Shown here piece after piece: positions 50,391 to 57,450 of a stretch of 64,000 bases of DNA. Source of the DNA: JACCVL01 sp963695375 (GTDB lineage Bacteria > Actinomycetota > Actinomycetes > Propionibacteriales > Nocardioidaceae). The stretch covers positions 1,054,001 to 1,118,000 of the forward strand of contig OY968767.1 in the NCBI GenBank assembly GCA_963695375.1. Direction: 5' to 3'. The notes under the pieces were generated by a model. It searched no databases and was not told the DNA's origin. It saw only the letters and a list, made by a program, of their open reading frames with translations. Every line of letters starts with the position of its first letter. The first letter of the stretch is position 1. Both the position numbers and the translations under genes were made by a program.

Positions 50391-50975
50391 TCACTCGTCC
50401 GGGCTGCGCTTCGCGTCGGGGAGGGTCGGAGCGTCGGTGGGGTAGAGGCCGGCGACGAATCCGTAGACCTGATCGCCGGACCGGGGGAGCTGGGCGAACC
50501 GGCGGGCGATCTCCTGGACCTCCGCCCAGAAGTTCCGCACCTCCTCGATCGGGACGCGCGCGTGCACGAGCAGGCACCGCAGCTCGTCGGCCGCGTGAGC
50601 CGTAGCCGATTCTGCGGCCGCCTCCGCGAGTCCGTTGACGGCGGCGGCGATCTTCTTGTCCTCGGGGCGGTCGAGCACGCCGATGTAGATCGTGCGGGCG
50701 ACCCGGCCGTAGTACCGCTCGTCGATCGCCCGCACCCGCCGGGTGCGGACCACGCGCAGCAGGCCGACCGCGACGAGCAGGCTCACGTGATAAGCGACCG
50801 TGCTCTTGGGTCGATCGACCGCGTGTGCCAGCTCGCTGACCGTGGCGGCCCGCTCCAGCAGCAGCTCCAGCACGGCGGCGCGTAGCGGATCGGCCAGTGC
50901 GCGCAGCTGTTCGGGAGCCGTGACCACGACCAGGTCGTCGAGGTCGTAGTCGGGGATCTGTTGATTGACCGGCAT
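50391..50975 (-). CDS. ArsR-like winged-helix regulator
   Basis: The 194-residue product has an N-terminal ArsR-type winged helix (LRALADPLRAAVLELLLERA, then TVSELAHAVDRPKSTVAYHV). The C-terminal domain is about 95 residues, helical and lacks ArsR metal-binding cysteines. It may sense a small organic ligand. It is divergent from a dienelactone hydrolase-like gene, with a CTAGA/TCTAG palindrome just upstream of its start, suggesting mutual control. ATG 50975 has only a weak AGAG upstream. Confidence 0.85.
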   Translation of the reverse strand: MPVNQQIPDYDLDDLVVVTAPEQLRALADPLRAAVLELLLERAATVSELAHAVDRPKSTVAYHVSLLVAVGLLRVVRTRRVRAIDERYYGRVARTIYIGVLDRPEDKKIAAAVNGLAEAAAESATAHAADELRCLLVHARVPIEEVRNFWAEVQEIARRFAQLPRSGDQVYGFVAGLYPTDAPTLPDAKRSPDE

Positions 50976-50977
50976 CT

Positions 50978-50991
50978 CTAGACCATTCTAG
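50978..50991. promoter_or_regulatory. palindromic operator candidate between ArsR-like and hydrolase genes
   Basis: CTAGA-CCAT-TCTAG has 5-bp arms and is unusually AT-rich for this genome. It contains TAGAAT read on the minus strand, which may be the -10 box of the regulator gene. Confidence 0.5.
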
Positions 50992-51037
50992 TATTCTGGA
51001 TCGTTCGATGATAGCCGTTCAATGAGGGAGTGTAGAG

Positions 51038-51628
51038 ATGGCCGAGGTTGTGGTCTTCCACCACGTACAGGGACTGACCGACGGGGTGCGTGCGTTCGCC
51101 GAGGAGCTGCGCGCCGGCGGGCACACCGTGCACACGCCGGACCTGTTCGACGGCGAACGGCCGCGCACCGTCGAGGACGGGGTGGCGTACGTCCGCAGCA
51201 TCGGCAGCGAGGTGCTCGGCGAGCGCACCGTCCAGAGCCTGGCCGAGCTGCCCGCGGAGTTGGTGTACGCGGGCTTCTCCTGGGGTGCCGGCACGGCGCA
51301 GCAACTCGCACAGACCCGGCCCGGCGCCCGCGCGGCGCTGCTCTACGAGGCGTGCATCCCGATCACCGGTGACTGGGCCTTCGGGCCGTGGCCCGACGGG
51401 GTGTCGGTGCAGATCCACGGCATGGACCGGGACCCGTTCTTCGGGCTGGAGGGCGACATCGACGCGGCCCGCGAGCTGGTCGAGTCGGTCGGCGCCGAGC
51501 GGGCCGAGCTGTTCGTGTACCCCGGGGACCGGCACCTGTTCACCGACAGCTCACTGCCGTCGTACGACGCAGCCGCCACGGCACAGGTGCGGCAGCGGTC
51601 GCGGGAATTCCTCGACCGGCTGGGCTGA
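51038..51628 (+). CDS. dienelactone hydrolase-like protein
   Basis: The 196-residue alpha/beta hydrolase is of the DLH family. It has FHHVQGLTDGVRAFAEELRA at the N-terminus, the nucleophile elbow GFSWGAG, and the late VYPGDRHLFTD carrying the catalytic histidine. Classical DLH enzymes have cysteine in the elbow, while this protein has serine. ATG 51038 has GAGGGAG upstream. It is controlled, probably, by the divergent ArsR-like gene. The substrate is unknown. Confidence 0.85.
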   Translation: MAEVVVFHHVQGLTDGVRAFAEELRAGGHTVHTPDLFDGERPRTVEDGVAYVRSIGSEVLGERTVQSLAELPAELVYAGFSWGAGTAQQLAQTRPGARAALLYEACIPITGDWAFGPWPDGVSVQIHGMDRDPFFGLEGDIDAARELVESVGAERAELFVYPGDRHLFTDSSLPSYDAAATAQVRQRSREFLDRLG

Positions 51629-51800
51629 CCCGCGGACGACGCGGTCTGACCACCGTCGGCTGCGCCGCGGCTACCCGGGCGCGCGGCTGAAGCACCTCTG
51701 CCCTGCCGGCACGGGGTCGTGGTTGAATGCGGAGCGGACGGAGGCGTCCGGATCGGCCGGGGGTCGAGACGGTCGTCGCCCGGGACGACGAGGAGACGTT

Positions 51801-52136
51801 GTGGACCTGTCGCTGGACACGCGCAACGAAGGGGAGTGGACGGTCATCGCCGTCCGGGGGGAGATCGACGTCTATACGGCCCCCAAGCTGCGTGAAGCAC
51901 TGGTGGATCTGGTGAACGCCGGTCGGTACCACATCGTGGTCGACGTCGAGGCGGTCGACTTCTTGGACTCGACCGGGCTGGGGGTGCTCGTCGGCGGGCT
52001 GAAGCGGGTCCGAGCCAACGACGGCAATCTGCGGGTGGTCTGCACGCAGGAACGGTTGCTCAAGATCTTCCGCATCACCGGGCTCACCAAGGTGTTCGCC
52101 ATTCACGACTCCGTCGCGACTGCGACAGACGCCTGA
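51801..52136 (+). CDS. anti-sigma factor antagonist, STAS domain
   Basis: This is a 111-residue SpoIIAA/RsbV-like protein. The phosphorylatable serine is Ser57 in DFLDSTGLGVLVG, with the N-terminal strand EIDVYTAPKLREAL. Its partner is probably the ATP-binding protein encoded 8 bases downstream. GTG 51801 has GAGGAGA upstream. The 172-base gap before it holds no recognisable gene. Confidence 0.9.
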   Translation: MDLSLDTRNEGEWTVIAVRGEIDVYTAPKLREALVDLVNAGRYHIVVDVEAVDFLDSTGLGVLVGGLKRVRANDGNLRVVCTQERLLKIFRITGLTKVFAIHDSVATATDA

Positions 52137-52144
52137 CCATCTCC

Positions 52145-52579
52145 ATGCCGCAGGTCCGCATCGACGTGGTGCCAGATGCCGCGCACGTTCGCGTCGTACG
52201 CCTGGTCGCGGTCTCGCTGGCCCGCCTCAACGGGGTGAATGAGGACGTGGTGGAGGACGTGCGCCTCGCGGTCGGTGAGGCGTGCGGCCGGGCCGTGGCC
52301 GCGCACCGGCGACACGGTGTGGAGGAGCCGGTCCGGCTCGGGTTCGACGGTGGACCCGGTTTGTGGGTCACGGTCGTCGACGCGGTCGCGCTGCCACAGG
52401 CGAGTGGCGACGACGCCGTGCGGCTGCTGCTTGCGGGACCGGACGGCCAGTCGCCGGAATCCGACATCGACGCGGCGCCGGCGGTGATGGCGCTGCTGGA
52501 AGGGCTGGCGGAACAGGTGTCGGTGCGCACCGGCCAGGACGGGACGCGCATCGAGCTCGGCTGGGGCACCGAGGACTGA
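52145..52579 (+). CDS. RsbW-like ATP-binding anti-sigma regulatory protein
   Basis: The 144-residue product resembles HATPase_c serine kinases. It has DVRLAVGEACGRAVAAHRRH, where the glutamate/asparagine box of RsbW would lie, but the usual Asn is replaced by Arg/Ala. The glycine loops are weak, so ATP binding may be reduced. It is cotranscribed with the STAS gene and sits before hppA. It may control a stress sigma factor encoded elsewhere. Confidence 0.75.
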   Translation: MPQVRIDVVPDAAHVRVVRLVAVSLARLNGVNEDVVEDVRLAVGEACGRAVAAHRRHGVEEPVRLGFDGGPGLWVTVVDAVALPQASGDDAVRLLLAGPDGQSPESDIDAAPAVMALLEGLAEQVSVRTGQDGTRIELGWGTED

Positions 52580-52594
52580 CCCGCCGGGCCCCGG

Positions 52595-52600
52595 TACGGT
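52595..52600 (+). promoter_or_regulatory. candidate -10 box for hppA
   Basis: TACGGT predicts a leader of about 46 bases ending in the GGAGGAG ribosome binding site of hppA. Confidence 0.4.
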
Positions 52601-52652
52601 GCGTCCACCCACGCGTCGGCGTGGGCCACAACATCTGCTGGAGGAGTACGCA

Positions 52653-54959
52653 ATGTCGCGGGTACCCCTCGCCGCTTCCGGCGTGGACGTCACCCTCGAC
52701 GGCGGCAACACCTCCGTCGTGATCGTCGTCGCCGTGATCGCGCTCATCGCGCTGGTCATGGCCTCGGTGTTCCGGCGGCAGGTCCTAGCTGCCGACGAGG
52801 GCACCGAGAAGATGAAGACCATCGCGTTGGCCGTGCAGGAAGGTGCGTCGGCGTACCTCACCCGCCAGTTCCGAACGCTGGGCGTTTTCGCCGCGGTGGC
52901 CTTCGTCGCGCTGTTCGCCCTGCCCGGTGACCTCGACGTCCGGATCGGTCGTTCGCTGTTCTTCCTGATCGGTGCCGGCTTCTCCGCGGCGATCGGCTAC
53001 CTCGGCATGTGGCTCGCGGTCCGGGCCAACGTCCGGGTGGCCGCTGCGGCGCGTGGTGACGACCGGGACGACGCGATGCGCATCGCCTTCCGCACCGGCG
53101 GCGTCGTCGGCATGGCGACCGTCGGTCTCGGCCTGCTCGGTGCCGCCGTGGTGGTGCTGCTGTACGGCGGGGACGCGCCCAGCGTGCTCGAAGGGTTCGG
53201 CTTCGGCGCCGCCCTGCTCGCCATGTTCATGCGGGTCGGCGGCGGCATCTTCACCAAGGCGGCCGACGTCGGCGCCGACCTGGTGGGCAAGGTCGAGCAG
53301 AACATCCCAGAGGACGACCCGCGCAACGCGGCCACGATCGCCGACAACGTCGGCGACAACGTCGGCGACTGCGCCGGCATGGCGGCCGACCTGTTCGAGT
53401 CGTACGCGGTGACGCTGGTGGCCGCGCTGATCCTCGGCTCGGCGGCGTTCGGCTCGTCCGGCCTGGTCTACCCGCTGATCGTGCCCGCCATCGGCGCGCT
53501 CACCGCGATCCTCGGCGTCTACATCACCAAGCCACGCGCCGGCGAGGGCGGCCTGACCACCATCAACCGCGCCTTCTACATCTCGGCGGCCGTGTCAGCG
53601 GTGCTGTGCACGATTGCCGCGTTCGTCTACCTGCCCACCTCGTTCGCCGACCTCGACGGTGGCATCGACGGTGAGGGCAGCCCCGCCGTGATCGCCGTGA
53701 TCGCCGTCCTGCTCGGCATCGTGCTCGCGGCGGTCATCTTGTCGCTCACCGGCTACTACACCGGCACCGAGCACCGCCCGGTCAAGGACGTGGGCAAGAC
53801 GGCGCTGACCGGTCCCGCCACGGTGATCCTGTCCGGCCTCGCGGTCGGCTTCGAGTCCGCCGTCTACACCGCTCTGGTGATCGGCGCCGCGGTCTTCGGC
53901 GCGTTCCTGCTCGGCGGCGCCTCCGTGACGGTGTCGCTGTTCGCGGTCGCGCTCGCCGGCACCGGCCTGCTCACCACGGTCGGCGTCATCGTCGCGATGG
54001 ACACCTTCGGTCCGGTCAGCGACAACGCCCAGGGCATCGCGGAGATGTCCGGTGACGTGGACGGCAACGGTGCGTCGATCCTCACCGAGCTGGACGCCGT
54101 CGGTAACACCACCAAGGCGGTCACCAAGGGGATCGCGATCGCCACCGCGGTGCTCGCCGCCACGGCGCTGTTCGGCTCGTACACGGACGCGATCGCGATC
54201 GCTGTGCTCGAGTCCGGCGCCGACACGAGCGGCGTGAACGCCTTCGCCACCCAGGTGTTCAGCCCGAACGTCCTGGTCGGCCTGCTCATCGGCGCCGCTG
54301 TCGTGTTCCTGTTCTCGGGGCTGGCGATCAACGCCGTCTCCCGGGCGGCTGGGGCCGTGGTGTTCGAGGTGCGCCGACAGTTCCGCGACATTCCCGGGAT
54401 CATGGAGGGCACCGGGCGGCCCGAGTACGGCCGCGTGGTGGACATCTGCACCCGGGACTCGCTGCGCGAGCTGGCCACCCCGGGTCTGCTGGCCATCCTG
54501 GCGCCGGTCGCCGTCGGGTTCGGCCTGGGAGTCGGCCCGCTGGCCGGCTACCTGGCCGGTGCGATCGGCACCGGGACCCTGATGGCGGTGTTCCTCGCCA
54601 ACTCCGGCGGTGCGTGGGACAACTCGAAGAAGCTGGTCGAGGACGGCGTCCACGGTGGCAAGGGCTCGCCCGCGCACGAGGCGACGATCATCGGCGACAC
54701 CGTCGGCGACCCGTTCAAGGACACCGCCGGCCCGGCGATCAACCCGCTGCTCAAGGTGATGAACCTGGTGTCGCTGCTGATCGCCCCGGCGATCGTGCAG
54801 CTGTCGATCGGGGAGGACGCCAGCGACGTGCTGCGAATCGGCATCGCCCTGGTGGCAGCCGGTGTCATCGCCGGCGCGCTGTGGGTCACCAAGCGGCGCC
54901 CGGTGTCGTTCGACGAGACCGCGAGCGGCGACACCGCCTCGGTGAGCACCACCGCCTGA
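52653..54959 (+). CDS. hppA: membrane proton-translocating pyrophosphatase
   Basis: This enzyme pumps protons using pyrophosphate hydrolysis. The 768-residue product has about 16 membrane segments. The pyrophosphate site has DVGADLVGKVE, DDPRNAATIADNVGDNVGDC and, near the end, DNSKKLVEDG plus GDTVGDPFKDTAGPA. The stretch GNTTKAVTKG has Lys where potassium-dependent enzymes have Ala, so a potassium-independent enzyme is predicted. ATG 52653 has GGAGGAG upstream. A repeat array follows its stop. Confidence 0.95.
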   Translation: MSRVPLAASGVDVTLDGGNTSVVIVVAVIALIALVMASVFRRQVLAADEGTEKMKTIALAVQEGASAYLTRQFRTLGVFAAVAFVALFALPGDLDVRIGRSLFFLIGAGFSAAIGYLGMWLAVRANVRVAAAARGDDRDDAMRIAFRTGGVVGMATVGLGLLGAAVVVLLYGGDAPSVLEGFGFGAALLAMFMRVGGGIFTKAADVGADLVGKVEQNIPEDDPRNAATIADNVGDNVGDCAGMAADLFESYAVTLVAALILGSAAFGSSGLVYPLIVPAIGALTAILGVYITKPRAGEGGLTTINRAFYISAAVSAVLCTIAAFVYLPTSFADLDGGIDGEGSPAVIAVIAVLLGIVLAAVILSLTGYYTGTEHRPVKDVGKTALTGPATVILSGLAVGFESAVYTALVIGAAVFGAFLLGGASVTVSLFAVALAGTGLLTTVGVIVAMDTFGPVSDNAQGIAEMSGDVDGNGASILTELDAVGNTTKAVTKGIAIATAVLAATALFGSYTDAIAIAVLESGADTSGVNAFATQVFSPNVLVGLLIGAAVVFLFSGLAINAVSRAAGAVVFEVRRQFRDIPGIMEGTGRPEYGRVVDICTRDSLRELATPGLLAILAPVAVGFGLGVGPLAGYLAGAIGTGTLMAVFLANSGGAWDNSKKLVEDGVHGGKGSPAHEATIIGDTVGDPFKDTAGPAINPLLKVMNLVSLLIAPAIVQLSIGEDASDVLRIGIALVAAGVIAGALWVTKRRPVSFDETASGDTASVSTTA

Positions 54960-54988
54960 CCCACCCGCCCCACCCCACCCACCCCGCA

Positions 54989-55184
54989 ATCCGTCAGTTT
55001 CGGCCCGCCCATCCGTCAGTTGCGACCCGCTCATCCGTCAGTTCTGGACGGGTCGCGGGTCACAACGGACGGATTGTGGGGTCATAACTGACGGATCGTG
55101 GGGTTGGAAGTGACGGATCGCAGGGTTGGAACTGGCGGATCGTGGGGTTGGAAGTGACGGATCGCGGGGGTGGAACTGACGGAT
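54989..55184. repeat. 22-base-period repeat array with inverted halves
   Basis: ATCCGTCAGTT occurs at 54989, 55011 and 55033. Its inverse (AACTGACGGAT with variants) occurs at 55064, 55086, 55108, 55130, 55152 and 55174. Every step inside each half is exactly 22 bases. Between units are similar GC-rich 11-base fillers such as CGTGGGGTTGG. The two halves face each other, so the array could fold into a large hairpin between convergent genes. The last unit runs into the sulfotransferase stop codon. Confidence 0.9.
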
Positions 55185-56284
55185 CACGGGAGTAGTCGGC
55201 GCACGGCGCGCCGCCAGCCGCCGGTGAGTCGCGCCGACGCCGACGCCGCCAGGCGCCCCCCGCGCCGGCGACGGGCGGCCTGCTCGACGAGCAGCTCGGC
55301 CAGGGCCCAGGCAGCAGCCGCCCCGACCTCCTCGGGCTCGGGCACGGCGACAGCCCCGGGCTCGCCGTACTCCGGTCGCAGTTCGGCCAGGTCACCGACG
55401 ATGTCGTAGCCGCCCAGGCGCAGGTCGTCGACCATCCGCTCCGCGGCATCGTCGAACCAGCCGCGCAGCTCGTCCGGCACCCGGGCCCGGCCGCTGCCCG
55501 GCCGAGCGGCCAGCCGCTCCGCGAGCCCGCCCTTGACGAGGGCGGCGAAGTCGGGCCACTCGAGCCGATCGTCCAGGGCGCCGTTGACCAGCCGGATCAC
55601 CTCCGCCTCGGCCAGACCCAGCGACACGTTCGCGCGCCGCACCTCCGCGTCGTACGCCGAGGAGTCGACGCCCAGCACCGAGCAGAACCGCTCCCACAGC
55701 AATGACGACCGGGCCCCGGTGGGTGGCACGGTGACCAGGTGCAACCGCTCGGTCGGCAGCCGCTCTCCCCAGCGGGCCAGCACCGCGACCGTGTCCTGCT
55801 GGCGCCAGAACACGTTCGCCCCGCGCCCTTGCCGGGCCCCGGTCACCTGGGCGAGATACCTCGCGTACGGCAGCGTCTGGCTGTTCTTCACCATCTCCTG
55901 CCAGACCGCGGGGACCTGGCGACCCAGGTCGCGCGCCGTGAGCAGCACGTGCACCTCGGCCGGCGCCAGGTGCGCCAGCAACTCGTCGATCGTCTCCGGG
56001 CGTGACCCGGCGAGCAGCTCGTGGGACACGACGGCGACCGGGCCGTCCCAGTCCCGGATCCGGCGCCGCAGGTGCTGCCAGGCCCCGCGCACGGCGGGAT
56101 CGTCGTAGCCGCCGAACGTCAGCCCGCGCAGATCCAGCGTGGCGCGGAAGTGCGCGTCCGCGGTGTCCCCCGGGTAGAGCACGCCGGCCGCCCGCAGTCG
56201 GGCGCGATTCTGGAACAGCACGGCCTGCAGGTAGGTGGTGCCGGTCTTCGGAGCCCCGATGTGCAGGTAGACGCGCTCGGTCAA
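55184..56284 (-). CDS. sulfotransferase-family protein
   Basis: The 366-residue product starts with the PAPS-binding loop HIGAPKTGTTYLQ. It has VSHELLAG and TARDLGRQVPAVWQEMVKNS, which fit the 3'-phosphate binding region of actinobacterial sulfotransferases. A C-terminal Ala/Arg-rich extension follows. The acceptor is unknown and could be a glycolipid or carbohydrate. The start is TTG 56284, supported by GGAGGAG 4 bases upstream and by the intact first beta strand. The TGA stop lies inside the last unit of the repeat array. Confidence 0.85.
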   Translation of the reverse strand: MTERVYLHIGAPKTGTTYLQAVLFQNRARLRAAGVLYPGDTADAHFRATLDLRGLTFGGYDDPAVRGAWQHLRRRIRDWDGPVAVVSHELLAGSRPETIDELLAHLAPAEVHVLLTARDLGRQVPAVWQEMVKNSQTLPYARYLAQVTGARQGRGANVFWRQQDTVAVLARWGERLPTERLHLVTVPPTGARSSLLWERFCSVLGVDSSAYDAEVRRANVSLGLAEAEVIRLVNGALDDRLEWPDFAALVKGGLAERLAARPGSGRARVPDELRGWFDDAAERMVDDLRLGGYDIVGDLAELRPEYGEPGAVAVPEPEEVGAAAAWALAELLVEQAARRRRGGRLAASASARLTGGWRRAVRRLLP

Positions 56285-56315
56285 CTGGCTCCTCCGGAGG
56301 GGGTGCGGCGACGGG

Positions 56316-56321
56316 AGCGTA
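56316..56321 (-). promoter_or_regulatory. candidate -10 box for sulfotransferase gene
   Basis: TACGCT on the minus strand predicts a short leader of about 24 bases that includes GGAGGAG. Confidence 0.4.
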
Positions 56322-56374
56322 TCGGAGCAGCGCCGTCGGCTAGGCCGGGACGCGGCGGCGCGACCGGGTCCGAC

Positions 56375-57220
56375 TCAGCCCTGGCACCAGGCGCGGAACG
56401 CCTGCGGCCGGTCGGTGTACATGCCCTGCACGCCGGTGCGCGCGATCCGGGTCCAGTACTCCTCCTGGGTCAGGCCGGCGGGGCGCTTGCCGCGGCGGGC
56501 CCAGACCGGGAAGCCACCGTCGTTGACCGAGCGCACGATGGCCCGGGACAGCCGGTCCGGCAGCACCAGCGCGACGTTCGCCGACCGTCTCCGCACCTCC
56601 TCGGCCGTCACCTCGTCGTTGCGGTCGGGGCGCCAGTACGTCTGCATCCGCGGTGTCGCGTCCGCCATCGCCCGAACCACGCCGTAGCCGCCGAAGTGCA
56701 CCCGCCCGACCAGCTGCTCGCCGCGGACCTGGCGCGCGACCTGACGCAGCCGGCGCGGCGACCAGTAGGCGTTGTACTGCTTGATCTCCACGACCAGCCG
56801 GGTTCCGGACGCGGCCGCCGCCGAGACCACCTGCGCCCAGGTCGGCACGCGGTCGCCGTGCGGTTCGGTCCGCAACGACGAGATGTAGCGCCACGATCGT
56901 CGGTGCACGTACCCGGTGCCGTTGGTGGTGCGGTTCAGCTTGGCGTCGTGCATCAGGATGAACCGGTGGTCGCGGGTCAGCCGCAGGTCGATCTCCGCCC
57001 GCCGGACGGCAGTGATCGCAGCGATCGTGTTCTCGTCGTGGTTGCGGTGCTCGCCGCGGTGCACGATCGGGTACACCGAGCATCCACCCGACCCGCGGTC
57101 TCCGGCCCCCGACCCGGAGGCGGCGACGCCGGGCGGGGCAAGCGTCACCGCCAGCACCGCGGCCACCGCCATGGCAAGCCAGATGGTCAGGATCCGTGTC
57201 CCCGGGCGCGACGTCGTCAT
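56375..57220 (-). CDS. secreted glycerophosphodiester phosphodiesterase
   Basis: The 281-residue product has a signal peptide (ILTIWLAMAVAAVLAVTLAP, then GVAASG). The GDPD domain has IVHRGEHRNHDENTIAAI, EIDLRLTRDHRFILMHD and LVVEIKQYN, with the metal ligands and catalytic histidines present. It would release glycerol phosphate from deacylated phospholipids outside the cell. ATG 57220 gives a good signal peptide, and the frame continues to 57466 without homology. It is divergent from topA. Confidence 0.88.
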   Translation of the reverse strand: MTTSRPGTRILTIWLAMAVAAVLAVTLAPPGVAASGSGAGDRGSGGCSVYPIVHRGEHRNHDENTIAAITAVRRAEIDLRLTRDHRFILMHDAKLNRTTNGTGYVHRRSWRYISSLRTEPHGDRVPTWAQVVSAAAASGTRLVVEIKQYNAYWSPRRLRQVARQVRGEQLVGRVHFGGYGVVRAMADATPRMQTYWRPDRNDEVTAEEVRRRSANVALVLPDRLSRAIVRSVNDGGFPVWARRGKRPAGLTQEEYWTRIARTGVQGMYTDRPQAFRAWCQG

Positions 57221-57343
57221 GATGCGGACCACGGTACGGACCGGACCGACCCCGGGTCCGCGGAACACCGAGGTCGCTGGTGCAGACGGCGACCGGTCCT
57301 CTCGCGCGCGGGGCGGGATAACGGGGCGGTCGGTCACAGGCGT

Positions 57344-57349
57344 TACCGT
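57344..57349 (+). promoter_or_regulatory. candidate -10 box for topA
   Basis: TACCGT in the 230-base gap before topA predicts a leader of about 95 bases. Nothing else was recognised in the gap. Confidence 0.35.
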
Positions 57350-57450
57350 GTGCGGCGTTCGGTGCCCGCCCGACGCGCCGAGGCATGCCCGAGCGGGGCA
57401 AACCGGGCAGACCGAGCAACTCATCTCATTCCCAGCACCGCAGGAGAACC

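Noticed and set aside
54989..55184. Repeat array as a CRISPR
   Set aside because: The unit is only 11 bases, the period 22, and the fillers resemble each other. Orientation flips in the middle, and no cas genes are nearby.
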